DNA from: Porites lobata
Taxonomy: Eukaryota; Cnidaria; Anthozoa; Scleractinia; Poritidae
Length of the DNA stretch: 64,000 nucleotides
Assembly: GCA_942486035.1 (NCBI GenBank)
Contig: CALNXK010000174.1
Span: 386,501 to 450,500, forward strand
Direction of reading: 5' to 3'
The translations under genes and the position numbers were made by a program. Positions 1-11,800 of the stretch are shown here, in pieces. Position 1 is the first letter of the stretch, and every line of letters begins with the position of its first letter. The notes beneath the pieces are model-generated. The model did not search any database. It was not told the DNA's origin and saw nothing but the letters and a program-made list of their open reading frames with translations.

Positions 1-349
1 TATCTACTGTTCTACCTGTTCGCTCTTTACACCACTTGACTCGCTTTTTTCGATTCGCTTCCCGAACCACCATTTTCTTTTTCGCTAACCTTCTTTTACA
101 TCCTTCCGAATGCAACAATCTTTGCACGGTTTTCTGGCTGAAAGTCTTTGTTTTGCACTCGTTTAGCTTTGCAGTAATGTCCTGCAAGGTAAGTCGTCTG
201 TTACTTTTAACCAAACGCTTTAAATCATTTCAGTCTCTATTTGTGAAGCTCCTTTTCCTGCCACTTCGCGTCAAAGTCTCCACTGTGCCAGTCCTCCCGT
301 ACTTGCTTAGAACACTCGTGATAGTTTGTGGACAGGTCAGCACCTTTTC
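1..349 (-). pseudogene. Tc1/mariner-family transposase fragment (N-terminal DNA-binding part)
   Basis: Read on the minus strand, one frame from about 349 to the window edge gives a typical Tc1-like helix-turn-helix region: VLSKYGRTGTVETLTRSGRK near its start, then RRLTLQDITAKLNE, FSQKTVQRLLHSEGCKRR and EANRKKRVKWCKERTG. In the family this part binds the terminal inverted repeats, and the DDE/D catalytic domain follows. Here the catalytic part would lie beyond base 1. There is an in-frame TGA after the segment ending SFTNRD, so this copy is broken. The plus-strand open frame at 36-371 is a shadow of this reading. The family call is firm; which Tc1 lineage is not clear. Confidence 0.8.
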
Positions 350-1129
350 GACTCATGAGAGCTTAAAATAAATTCTCAGAAGCAAAACGAAAAAACATGA
401 CCATTTTTTAGCGACGTAACCTTGAACTTAATGTCGAATGACTGAATAAACGAAGTGCCAAAAAAAAAAAAACAGCTCTTCTTTCTTTTTTTCGTGCTCT
501 TGGTCGGATGTTTGTTTGTTTCTATTTTTGCTATTTTTTTCCGCCCTGGCCTTATTGAGCAAACGCGCGCCCTGCATCAAGTTTTCCTGTTGACAGTGTG
601 CACAACAGGGGTGAAAATTTCGAGCATCTTTTTTGAAAGTGACGAATACTTATGTCCCTTGACTGTATCGGGCAAGTTCCAGGATGATTCAAGAAGAACT
701 TTTAATGAATGACAAGCAGAACTGTAGGAACGTTCTCCTTAGATATCATGAGAACGGTCGCATTCTATGATTGCATCCAGAGTCAGTGCTAAGCTAGCGC
801 TACCTTGTTCAACATTATCAAAAGTACCTCGACAATGCCTTGCCCACCGTCTCTATCTGAATGGCCACACTACAGGATTTTACTCACGATCTCGCGAAGT
901 ACGATAAACAATACAACGCTAAAATACAGCTCAAGACTTTTAAACTAATGGTCATACTTTACAACGGACTTTCTTAATACTTCAGGAATACAGCATAAAC
1001 AAACAAAATTACGGCTAATACTGTTCGATGGCTTTCAGTTCACAATTGAAGGATCACATTATACTTAACGACTTCCTCCATATACCCACTCATAAGACCC
1101 ACCTTGTGTAATAACAAGGAGGATCGGGG
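350..1129. other. unassigned AT-rich stretch
   Basis: I see no coding exon, RNA gene or clear repeat here. It may be the 5' part of the adjacent Tc1-like element, but I could not find its terminal inverted repeat. The small plus-strand frame at 455-712 begins in a run of 12 A's and looks like chance. Confidence 0.3.
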
Positions 1130-1535
1130 GAGCTCAGAAGGGGTTTTATACAGGGAGGCTCGGGACAGTGGTCCAACCCCTTACCCTTTTATATACCGTT
1201 TACGACAGAAAAGGAACCCCTTTCGTAGAGCTTTATTGACAAATGATACCCCTTTCACGTGCATAGTTTCGAACTTTACATCCCATTAAACTGCTGTAAA
1301 TGCACTGTCTTTCAAAACAGAAGGTTTCCCACTTTTTCACAACCATAAAATGTATCTCTTAGCCCTATTGGGCCTCTTTACAGGCCGAAATGAGAGATTT
1401 CCCAACCCTTTCATATACTTCAGCAAGTGAAATCCCTACCCTTCCATATACCTGAAGCCTAAAAAAGGCACCCCTTTAGGGCGTAGCCACCCCGCATAGG
1501 CCATTATAGGGAGTACCCCCCTCCCCTCGGCAGGA
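1130..1535 (+). repeat. dispersed repeat family A, copy 1
   Basis: About 400 bp that aligns along its length with the reverse complement of 22395-22765 and in its last part with 60236-60355. Shared landmarks in order: a segment around ACAGAAAAGGNACCCCTTT, AACTGCTGTAAAT, CATAAAATG, CATATACTTCA, then CCTGAAGCCT(A/G)AAAAAGG, CATTATAG and AGTACCCCC at the end. No coding potential is seen. It behaves like a short non-autonomous element; its class is unknown. Confidence 0.6.
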
Positions 1536-4281
1536 AGGTCAAGCTATAAGACTTCTTTAAGTGTTCAAAGTTAAAAAAAGAACTAAAATAATTGGAACAG
1601 CTAGATATTATGCAAGTAAATCCAGGGCACAAGGACAAGTCAGATCCAAAAGTCGTGATTTAGTAATCTAGAATTGTCCAGAAACGTGCGTGGATTAAAA
1701 GACCTTGCCACGTTCAAAGGGCACCGATCAATTTGATGAAAGGGCTCAGAGCGGCTTAAGCACATCATATGCTCCTTATTTCGACCACATGTAGCGTCAA
1801 TGGGCCAAAATTGCTCCACAAACCCTCGTGTTGCGGAACAGTCATTTTGTGCACTCTTGCGTGCCAATAACATATAACAATAACAAGGCTGAATTTAAGG
1901 AGACCGTGGGAATAACTCGAGAGAAGATAACGCAGCGACACATTCATTGTTCTTGTTAAAATGCTAACACCTGTCGTGGCTGGAGGACATTGTTTGAGCG
2001 TGCGGTGTTTATAAAACAACGCCTACGGCGAGGGGTCAGTCGAGCATTGCAAGATTACGTTGTCTCGAAAACTTGCAAATTTGGCCAACGCAGATCATCT
2101 TCCACCGCGCTGGGTAATAAATGGAATTTGTGGGTTTTGCTCTTCATTCATCGAATACCGTAAAGTTTAAAAAGAGGAAAATAACATCTCAAATTTCAGT
2201 TTGAAATAGACCGAAAAACAAAAAATGTGACACTAGAAGGATTCGTTCCACTAGCTACAGAGACACGTTGAAATTTGAGTTTTGCGAGCCAATTATCCTA
2301 AGCAAATTCCCAAGGAACAACGAGATTTTTGACAAATACCGCATGAATGCGGTTATTGAGGTTAGTTGCTTCGCACAATTGAAACAAAGCTAACTACAGA
2401 GAAGAACTGAAACTCCAAAACGTGACAAAAAGGGATTGCTCAATTTTTTTGAGATTGCACAATGTTGAATGCATTTCAAAATGTATAAAAACTCGATAAT
2501 CATAAGAAAACGCTACAGTTACGACACCGTTACGCAAGAAAAACGTTTGTAGATATTAAAAGAACTGGCGATAGTCATAAAGATGAAAGCGTTTTTCTGA
2601 TCCAAAGGTAGATGCTTAAGGTGGTTAACTGCCTTCCTAGATACTCTACCCCCAACCGTCAATATGCGGGATTTAGATTTGAACCCAGTGTTAGGTTCCT
2701 CTATGCAGGAACAGAATCCCCGTGTTGTTTTGTACCATGTTTTTCTTATGCTTTCATCTAAACAAAGTTGTAAAACTAACTGATAGTTCTTTCATTGTTC
2801 TGCTCTCGCCACGGTAGTCTGCCTACTTCAAAATAAAGTTGATTGTACTGGTACTAAAGGTTTGATCGCGCTCGAAAAAGGAATGCTACAACCGTTGACT
2901 GTCAAAATCTTTTCACGCTCGAAGACAAATCTTAAAGAATGTAATTTGGCACTGATTTTTCAAATTGGCAACTGATTTTTTTAAAAAAACGGTTGTTATG
3001 CCTTTTACTATAATGATGCTTATCTATGGAAGTTCAACAAAAGATGATTGCTAATTTCTAATTTTGCTTCTTTCTTGGGAACGAAACGCTAGATCGGTAA
3101 AAAAAACTGCGAAACAAAACAAAACGTATATGAGCAACAAACCACACAATCAGAAAAAAAAACAAAGGAATTCGACGAGTCTGGAACTGTACGGAAAACA
3201 AGCAGACAATGTTGGACAATTTTGTCTCTACTCAGCTGGACTCGCGAATGTTCATTTTATAAACACCTGTTGCAAAGCAGCCGAGCGGCGAAAACAACTC
3301 TCTGCTTTGCAAGACTGTTGTTTAAACACACCTTTGTTTCGGAAAGAACGCAAACAGGGTGCGGCACTACGTGCGAGCGGCGGAGGGTGAAAAAGGACCG
3401 ATTCTTTGACGCCACGTGCTTAGTGCGACCAAAACATCCACAGGCCAGGTTATGGCGAAAAAATCCCTACTTTCTCTATTCCATACGTTGCATGAAGAAG
3501 GTGTAGAAATTTTAGTTTAAAAAACTTTTTTATTGCTTAGGCTGGTAAGGAAAATGAGTGATTTAAGAATGCAATGTAAACAAGCAACGTAAACAAACAA
3601 CAACTTTGATCTCCTCTACCAGAGTGAACCTGAGATCGTCAAAGAAGATCTTTTTCAGTGATTTTGATACCTCTGCGTCCTGTGTCCCTGAAGCATAAAA
3701 ATCCCCCAAAATCCCCAAAATAATTAATGACATGCGTCCCGCAGGACGCAAAGATCGATCGATTCGAACATGTGTTTTTGGAGAAATATACTATTGTTGT
3801 TAACCGATGCAAATTTCATTTAGCCTTTGTTGTGCTTTAAAATAGAAGGACTATATTTTAATTTCAGTATACTACAATACAGAGTTTTGGAGTATATCTT
3901 CAGGTTTTAACTGTCTAGTTACATAAAGGCCCAAGCTTTTCAATTTTAGACTGATTGTTTGTTATGTAATAGAGTTGGTTCGTGGCAAACCGCCACTTAA
4001 GGAAACTTCTATAGTACTGTTTAACATCATTCATAATCTGCACCAACAGAGTATTGAAATCCTCAGGCCGAAATATATGAAATGACAACTATGCATGGAT
4101 ACGACCAGATTAATTAAGCATCAACTAAATTAAGATCTCCACAAAGGGATTACCGAGAAATGACAGCTAAAAGAGAAATAGCTTATAAAGAATACAACAC
4201 TGAAGAAACTAAGCAAGATAAACTGATTCTAGCGTTTTCAAGTTTGAGAGCTTAAATCAGCAACAGCTCAAAAAACCTTAC
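1536..4281. other. unassigned intergenic sequence
   Basis: No exon, RNA gene or inverted-repeat element could be supported on either strand. The open frames at 1640-2019 (-), 3064-3506 (+) and 3563-3751 (-) resemble no family I know. The last is AT-rich and low in complexity. Confidence 0.3.
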
Positions 4282-4412
4282 TTTGGTTTCCTCGTACGTT
4301 GGAGAATAAATCGTTGTCTTCTGTTGTTTTTCAAATATCGCTTCCTTCGTGCATCCTTGAGTCCACTTTCGTAGTTCACACGAAAACATTGGATGATTCT
4401 CGTGATAGTACA
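4282..4412 (-). CDS. putative internal coding exon, protein not recognised
   Basis: On the minus strand a good acceptor (gtcccttttag) precedes 131 bp that stay open in one frame and end at a strong donor (AAA followed by gtaagg). The exon would enter after phase 1 and leave in phase 0. The peptide includes YYHENHPMFSCELRKWTQGC and ends TIYSPTYEETK. A possible next exon starts near 4167 (LSFLGNPFVEILI, then stop), also after a good acceptor. I do not recognise the protein. It lies on the same strand as DYNLT2B but does not encode the missing DYNLT2B end. Chance could produce such a frame, so confidence is low. Confidence 0.3.
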
Positions 4413-5276
4413 CTAAAAGGGACCCGCTACATCTTACTCATTTTCGCGCGTGCTTAATATCACGAAAAATTCGGAAGCTGTATTTCGCTAGTGTTTCATT
4501 TCGCGGTTTCGGGTCAGCAAAACAACCAAAGCGTATTAGTTTTCAGGACTTTCTCATTTCTATAATCTCAAAAAAGGCCAGGGCTTTATACAGGGAAACC
4601 GGAAACGACAGAATATAGTTCCATGATTACAAAAACGAGGTTTTTGAAAGATTTAGACTACAAAGAGAAATAGAGATGATAGTGAAAACGGGGAAGAAGA
4701 CTGTAAAGTTACGAAAAATTCCGTTTTTTCCAGAACTTTTGACATCACGTTCACGACTTACAGCTCTTCTAAAAATTGCATTGTTTGATAACATTATATG
4801 GTATAAAAAATGTTGCTATTTTAATTTCGGGCAAAATTCCAGTTCTAATTTTAGCGAGTTTTAAATTTCGCGAAAATTGGTAGAATAAGGTATTTGGAAG
4901 GAACGAGGAAGACTTTTTTCGCTGATCGTCGATGTCGGGAATTAAAATTAAACACAATGTTATACGTGAATCCTATTGTGCTTGAACTTTACTTTCTACT
5001 TCATTAATTTCTTAGTTTATATCACCAAAGAGATATAATGTAAAAATTAACAAATTCCATTGCATGTTATGGCATGTAATATCTTTCCAGAGTAAGCAAG
5101 TAGTGTTAACAACCTCATCTAGCTACATGATTAGTGAGACGGGCTTAACTTTGTTTGTTTTGGGGGTTGTTTTATGATAAATTCCCAATGGATTTCTCAT
5201 CAGTTAACTCTTTACTTTTCACTTTACATCCAGGCCGTTACAATAAAAGAATGCAACAGTTTCCCCTTGAGCCAAC

Positions 5277-5345
5277 CGTATTTACTCGAATAAGCGCCGC
5301 CTTTGAAATGAACCACACCCTCTTTTAATATGAATGTATTATATA
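5277..5345. repeat. fragment of the CGAATAAGCGCCG repeat family
   Basis: TTACTCGAATAAGCGCCGCC here is related to the sequence at 6785-6835 (GCGCTCATTCGAGTAATAGCC) and to both ends of the element at 9167-9504. The family consists of short elements built round the motif CGAATAAGCGC. Confidence 0.45.
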
Positions 5346-5399
5346 GAATTTTTAATATTATCTTAAAAATCAGTTTTTGACTTATTATCGAGGATTCAT

Positions 5400-5485
5400 T
5401 TGTAATTTTCAAGTATTGTACAGTTTTTGTAAATAATTGCGTAATTCAGCCTTTGGCTGCGATGCAGTTTTAATAAACATTCTTT
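5400..5485 (+). repeat. retroelement 3' tail, copy 1
   Basis: The segment TTTTTGTAAATAATTG.GTAATTCAGCCTTTGGCTGCGATGC followed by an AATAAAC-type end recurs in similar form at 8405-8470. Both copies end in a poly(A)-signal-like motif, which suits the 3' end of a non-LTR element. No coding part is attached. Confidence 0.45.
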
Positions 5486-5661
5486 TCGGAGGGAAGGGGG
5501 GCGTAAATAAAGTATTAAATTAAAGAAAAATTCTGTCAAAAGTTGTAGTAAAATTCAATTAGCTGGACCTAGACAAACTTTTTGCTTCAGATTTAAAATA
5601 TTTAAGCAAAATTTGGGACTTAATGTGCATTACTTGTCCAAATTGATCCAAAACACTCAGT

Positions 5662-6460
5662 GTTCCAGCCAGAGTGCGCCATTGCGTGAATCCCGCGAAA
5701 GATCGAGAGATGGCCCTCAACAAAAGCGTTCAAGGGCCATTATGGCCCTTTCCTTTTTTAATTCCCAGAGCTTAAAACGTCTCTGTTACTTCAACTACAA
5801 TAATGTTCCATTAAAACAGAATTTTTAATCTAAAGAACAACAACTCCGTACCTTTTTACACAACATGAAAATCAATCAATAAATCTTTTTGGATCGGCCA
5901 ACATGTTTACCTGATTTACCATGAGTGGAGAGCACTGAGACTCGACTTGGGAGATTAAACCTGGCAAACCCATCTTCAAGGTCTATCGCAACTTATTTCT
6001 CAGTAAGTAACGAATACGTGGATGGCGGCGAAGCGAAAAGAAGAAGCAAACAGAAGAATATCTTGACGGTGAACTGGAAAACGTTGATGGTGTAGCGGAG
6101 CTGAGGAAACGAACCGAAGCAAAAACAAGCTCGTATGGAAAAAAATTCCGCTCAGACGTTCGTTGAACGATTTCAGCTATTCATTTTAATGTGATGCATG
6201 ATTCAGCAATGAAAAAAAGTACTTACTATTTCTGATTGTGGTAGTGTTTGCTTTATTGCCGAAGATTTACTCTAATGTGTATGAAAAGGAATGCTCCATG
6301 TCAGCTTTAAATAAACTGCCATTTTAATTTATTTAACTTCCCAACTGTTTCTTTTCTTTTGCATATTAGAAAGATATTGGCCCTTGCTTGAAAAATCTAG
6401 CCCCCAAAAATGGGTTGTAGGGGCCACTTTGGCCCTCAAGCAGAACTTTCTGGCTGGAAC
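5662..6460. mobile_element. inverted-repeat element of about 800 bp
   Basis: The ends carry GTTCCAGCCAGA in inverted orientation (5662-5673 and 6449-6460). Further inward, the inverted motif GGGCCA...TGGCCCT occurs on both sides (about 5735-5755 and 6420-6437). No transposase frame is present, so this would be a non-autonomous DNA transposon. I could not fix the target duplication. Confidence 0.5.
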
Positions 6461-6784
6461 GCTGAACACATTATCTTTTGTACTCAATTTAGCGCCCAGA
6501 ACGCTGGAAATCGCATTTTAGGGAATTGAAATTTTGAAATTTTCAAGGGGTGCACGCTCCCAGACCCCTCTAGAAAAAGGGAAGTAAAAGCCTCTTTTTG
6601 ATACAGTTGGTTACTTTTTTCAAACCTGCTGGCTACTTCAATTTTTGTTGAAACCCCTGCTTGCTGATTTTTGTCGTTTTTGAACATTTGCAAATGCTGA
6701 TATTCATAAGAAAGGAAATGGACCCTTAAAAAATATCTTCATTAATGTAAGCCCTGCCTTCAAATTGGAGCCATGTGAGAAAAA

Positions 6785-6835
6785 TTAATAAGCGCTGCGG
6801 CGCTCATTCGAGTAATAGCCGCGTAATCTAACTTG
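6785..6835. repeat. fragment of the CGAATAAGCGCCG repeat family
   Basis: GCGCTGCGGCGCTCATTCGAGTAATAGCCGCG is the inverted counterpart of the motif at 5277-5345 and at the ends of the 9167-9504 element. Confidence 0.4.
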
Positions 6836-7141
6836 TAAAGAAATAAAAGTGGACACATGAAATACAATATTGTCAATAAAACTGACCGTGGACTGTCGAT
6901 AAAATAGGACTGACAAAATTGCAGGAAATTTCTTAATTGTCTTGTGGGGTATACATGTAGGATGACAAGAACGCTCGAAAGCATGAGCAGACAGGCAGTG
7001 GAAAGGGTAGTTCTCTCACCGTGTGGGGAGGGGAAGGGTGAGTTCCCTCAGCATGCTTCCACAGGAGCCTATTTACAGGGTATCATGCTTTCAGCTAGCA
7101 TTCCATCCAAGGTTACAGTACAAGCCACGGGCATTGCAGCA

Positions 7142-7211
7142 TTACACGCGTTTTTCATGGGTGGAAATCCTCCATATTGCACGCAAATTCCACCCGAAAA
7201 ACACGCGTGAA
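7142..7211. repeat. short foldback hairpin
   Basis: TTACACGCGTTTTTC...GGTGGAA (7142-7166) pairs with TTCCACCCGAAAAACACGCG (7188-7211) across a loop of about 21 bases. The following 60 bases repeat ACACG-type motifs. It is probably the core of a small inverted-repeat element. Confidence 0.5.
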
Positions 7212-8404
7212 ACACTCGTGTAAAAGACTACACGCAAAAATACACGAGAACATACAGGTAAATTAGGAAAATTTGCGTGTAAAACTTTATATGCACATTG
7301 TAGAAATTTGCGAGTGTTCGGTTTACTTGAGTTCTTACATCGCTGACTGAGGGAGTGCGGTTGTACTTGTGCGGTCGGCTTTGTTAGCAAAAATCAAACT
7401 TTCGAGGTAGTTGTTCAAATGTTAGTATTTTATGTTATCTGGGCTAAAAGCAATCCCAATTTTTTGACTGAAAGAATATTGTTTTTTACGATGTAAGGTG
7501 GCTCATGACAGTTTTCTGCACTTAAACTTTGGTGAACCAATACTTATACTATTTTTCAGTTGATGTTACAAGGATGGTGTCTGTTACTGTATCTTAAGAC
7601 AAGCAACGACCATTTTGTCAGCTTTACGAGCTTTCCGTTTGTTTTTTTTTTGTTTTAAAGAATTTATTAGCAGCAAAGAATGAAAAAGAATGCATGGTGC
7701 TAAAGTTAAAGAAAGTTTTGCATTGAGTCACCATGGCAACAGTAGAGCCCTTAATTTTCAGTTTTAATTGTGTCTAACTCAAACAATTTTACTTACGCCA
7801 AGCTTTATTGTTGAATTATCATAAACTTTTCAAGATTCAATCAACTTTTTGTCAAGAATATTTTTCTCACAAATTCAAGGGGTCTAAGGGGCTCTGAACC
7901 CTTCCCTAGAGTTTTTCTAACTTAACAAATCATTTTGACTTTGGCTTATGTTACCACATTTTGACAAAAAAATTGGATAGTGAAGCTTGCTTTTGAGTTA
8001 CATATATACCACAGACGAGGATGCTGTGGCAAGTAAACCTCTTACATCAAGACAATTAACCTGACCTGTCTGCCAATGATACATGTAAGCGTAAATTTGT
8101 GGGATACATGTAATCAATAAATCTAAGAAGAAGAGCTAAAAATTGCTGGAAACTTTCACCTGATATGCAAGTAGGAATCACCTTAGTTTGTAACAAATGT
8201 CCAATGCCCTCAAAGCTTAAACTGAGTTCCCGATCTGCAGTTTTTAGAAGTTTTGATTGCTCTTTATCATGTGGATTTCTATTTTTTATTTCTTAACAAA
8301 TCACAACTTTACTGTAATGTATTCATGTTTTGTTTCCATTATTTGCTTCTTTCATTTTTCTTTCTAAATTAGCTTATTTGTGGTAGTATTTTTAAGTAAT
8401 CAAA
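7212..8404. other. unassigned; searched for the last DYNLT2B exon
   Basis: This stretch follows (in transcription order) the 8753-8816 DYNLT2B exon, so it is the natural place for the missing last exon. I did not find a convincing minus-strand exon encoding the usual DSLFC-type family end. No other feature is evident. Confidence 0.3.
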
Positions 8405-8475
8405 ATTATTTGTAAATAATAACCTAATTCAACCTCTCGGTTGCATTGTGATTATAAATAAACTACAGCTGTATC
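8405..8475 (+). repeat. retroelement 3' tail, copy 2
   Basis: TTGTAAATAATAACCTAATTCAACCTCTCGGTTGCATTGTGATTATAAATAAAC-type sequence, related to 5400-5485, ending in AATAAA and followed by a TCTATC-rich short repeat. Confidence 0.45.
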
Positions 8476-8504
8476 TATTGTCTATCTTTCTATCTAATAG
8501 ACTG

Positions 8505-8668
8505 ATTCAGCAACAGAAAAGGAACATTTGTTGATGATGGTAAAGTGCACAGAAAGGACTACATGCGACTTTCGGTGCACATTCTGCTACTCTGCCACTG
8601 GTCAAGTCAGTTGTTTGATTTGTGTGCACTGTAGTCAACTGAAGATGTTCCTATTCTGTTGCTAAATA
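8505..8668. mobile_element. small inverted-repeat element (MITE)
   Basis: The ends ATTCAGCAACAGAAAAGGAAC (8505 on) and GTTCCTATTCTGTTGCTAAAT (to 8668) are inverted copies of about 21 bp with few mismatches. The interior is about 120 bp and non-coding. It lies just downstream of the last recognised DYNLT2B exon. Confidence 0.6.
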
Positions 8669-8752
8669 ATCCTAATGATTATAAGACTGTAAAATAACTA
8701 GTAAGGACGACCACAGTGATACACTACTGACGACAAGACAAATCAGACTTAC

Positions 8753-8816
8753 ATTCATGAAAATATCCTGTGCATAATTATCTGTGTCGGAATCCCAAAG
8801 ACACCTACATGCAACC
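8753..8816 (-). CDS. DYNLT2B: DYNLT2B exon 4
   Basis: 64 bp after the acceptor cttttgtttttag and before the donor gtaagt. It encodes VACRCLWDSDTDNYAQDIFM and N, equivalent to the family's R.FWD.DTDNY...VFMN strand and dimer segment. It leaves at phase 0, so a short terminal exon is expected next. Confidence 0.88.
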
Positions 8817-11800
8817 CTAAAAACAAAAGTTTAACAAAGATTTAAAAGAATAGGTTATATTGCATTTTTAGTTAGTTGATTTTGTGAAGGTCAAAACAGG
8901 GGCGGATCCAGGATTTTTTTTAGGAGGGACTCGTCTCTTGCTCTACTTCAACACTAATAAACCACATAGTTCTTTTTTTTTTTTTGCAGAATACCAGTTG
9001 TATTAGAAAACCGCAGGTCATCTCAGGGAGGGGTGCGCACCCCCTGCACCCTTCCCCTAGATCCGCCCCTACAAAACTCTTAGCCAGTAAAGCTAACGTG
9101 ATATTAATTTTGTGACACTGGCTACCCTCCCACTCCCCAAAATAATGTTACAAAATTTACTTACTTAATGATCGATTAAGGGCCGCAGCGCTTATTTCAT
9201 TTTCCCTGTTATAGGTACGGTGCTTATTAGAGAGCGGTGCTTATTTCAACTACAGGTAAAACACCGAGTGGAATATAGAGAGAATTAAGTGAGGTGCGCA
9301 CAAATTAGTATAGTAATAAAATACATTGTATGAACCCGTTTTCAAGAGTTTCCCTAAATTAAAACTTGTAGAACTCACGAGTTTGTTGAGTTCTTGTTTC
9401 TCAAGCAATATGGTTTTGATATCTCTTTATATCAAGTGCCGTAACAAAAGTACTCAAATTAGCACTGCGGTGCTTATTCGAGTACTGGCACTTAATCGAT
9501 CATTTATGGTACTGTTTTTTTTTGAGTGTCTGCAAATCAATCAAAAACTCCTCATTTTACCTTCTTAATTAATCATCTCCCACTAAAATCGTTTTGCGTT
9601 ATGGTAAATAATGGAGACTTTTAGAGGGGCTCAAAATAATTTTAGTTGAGTCTCTGGACACGATGTCCGGCCAAATTCATTTTAGCTCGGTCACGTATCG
9701 TTTCTGGCCAGTCAAATTTATAAGATAAATAACTCTTAAATCATTGACTCATGAACAAAAACTGGCATTATATATTTCCAAAACAGTCGTTGTTTAGAGC
9801 TTACAGCTTAAAGCACTCATTGTCAACAATAAAAATAAATCACAGTGTCGAAATGAAAATATGCTCATGTTTCAATGTGCAAATTGTAAACAACTGTTCT
9901 AGTTGCATTTCACCCAAGATTTCAGATCAAAGTTCCGCAATACACAGCAACTCGCTACACACATGTACTGATAACAACTGAAACAACTGAACAGCATGGA
10001 AATTTTAATTTAGTTCATTTTCAATACAATCAAATGTGACCGGTCAACATCACTGGTAAGACGAAAGGTTGACCGGTCAACTCCGTAATCAGTTCAGACA
10101 TGGTTTGTTGAAAGGGCTGTTATTTCGATCCCTGCTTTAGATTCAAGAATGAGAACAACTGCCACTACAAGATGTGACTTCAAGTTTTTTTTCATATTCT
10201 AAAAAAATAGACATCCTAGAAAGCTTCATTGTACTTTTTCACCGGAAAAGTTAGCACTTTCATCCTTATTGAAGGAGAGGATAAGTCCTCTCCCGATGAC
10301 AAAATGATAAAACGTCTATCATTTGATGACTTGTTTCCACCTCTACCATATTCTTGCTAAAAATTGTGGTAGAATGATGACAGCTATCATGTTTCCCTGC
10401 GAAAATGATGCTGGATCATGCACGACCATTACTAAGCATTGAGAAAATCTTGTTCTCATAATCTTTTGAAAAATCAAGTTTTCTTCTGAATCATATTTTC
10501 AACTTTCTTTTCAGTGTTTGACTTGTGATGAACACTGTGCCCAGCCTTTGATATGATTTATTAAACTGATGGGACTATGCTAGACTATAAAACCACTAAT
10601 GCTAAACTACTACCCAGTCAGTAAAGAAAACTTAAGGACTAACTGGAAAACATAAAAGCAAAAATTTCACTGCACCTGAACATGTACTGCAGGTTAAGGT
10701 GCATTTCTTTGAGAAAATCCAAATGAATCATTTTTTTTCCACAGCCTATCGCAGGATTTTTTCCTGAGGTGAGGGGGCAGCAACAGGCTATTTTGTTTGA
10801 CAATAGAGGGGAGAAGTGTGACATCACGTTTCCATGGTTGCAAAATTTCTGGATAACAACAATGGGGAGTTTTTGTAATGGCGACGGCAAACAGCAAAGA
10901 AACAATAGGTTTAGATTGGCAAAAAAAAAACAACTTTGCATATGCAGATCCACGCTTTTTGTGCATTTCTTAGCTGTTGTAGCATGACTGCGACATGAAA
11001 CTTCCTAATTTTATGGGCCCACTTTAAGGAGTAGGTGAGCACAAAACAAAAAGTTTCTTTTTCATTTTCTCAACCTAGATACGGACCGTTCAGATTTGAC
11101 CCAGAAAATTTTGTCAACATTTGACAAATTAAAAAGGATCAACGAAGTTTGAAACAGTGCAAATCCACTTTTTTAATGACTTTTTGATTTGTTGTCATGC
11201 GGAAATTTTGCTACCATGGCAACGTGACGTAACGACTTCTTCTCTCTATTGCAAGAGGAGTCACTAGAAGGGCAAAGATAAATCTGGATATTTTGGGGAT
11301 CTGAACCAGTGCCTTTCTGTGGGAATGGATTGGAAAAAATTACACCTGACAAGAGGTTTAAATATGAAAATTAATTACGTGATGTTTTTTTTAATTTCAT
11401 TTTTTATGTGCTCTATTTGACTTACTTCACACCTTCACCCCTCTGTTCACCTATGACAACTTGAACAATAAATTTATATCTGTCCAGTTCCAGCTCTGCA
11501 ATGAATAATTAAAACAAGGTAGTCACAAAAAACTGCAGCATTTTGTGGCTTGTGTGAACATTTCATTTTGTTTCTTTAAGTCACTGTATTCCCTACATGT
11601 AGCCTTAGGCTTTAAATGCTGTTTACTTCTTCCCCCAGTTAAAATTTCTTTTGTTGCACAACACACCACACTCATTTGGCAGCAACTGGCATTAATAGGC
11701 CATTTGCATGATGGCGTCATTTAATTACTAATACCAGAATTCTTCAGGGTGGAATAACCTAACAAATATATGAAAGAAAAATGACATGAAACCTGGTCTT

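Noticed and set aside
36..371. 111-residue plus-strand frame
   Set aside because: It is the antisense shadow of the Tc1-like transposase read on the minus strand.
8499..8531. Last DYNLT2B exon (SLFC-like reading on the minus strand)
   Set aside because: The reading stops at once and the sequence is one arm of the MITE at 8505-8668.
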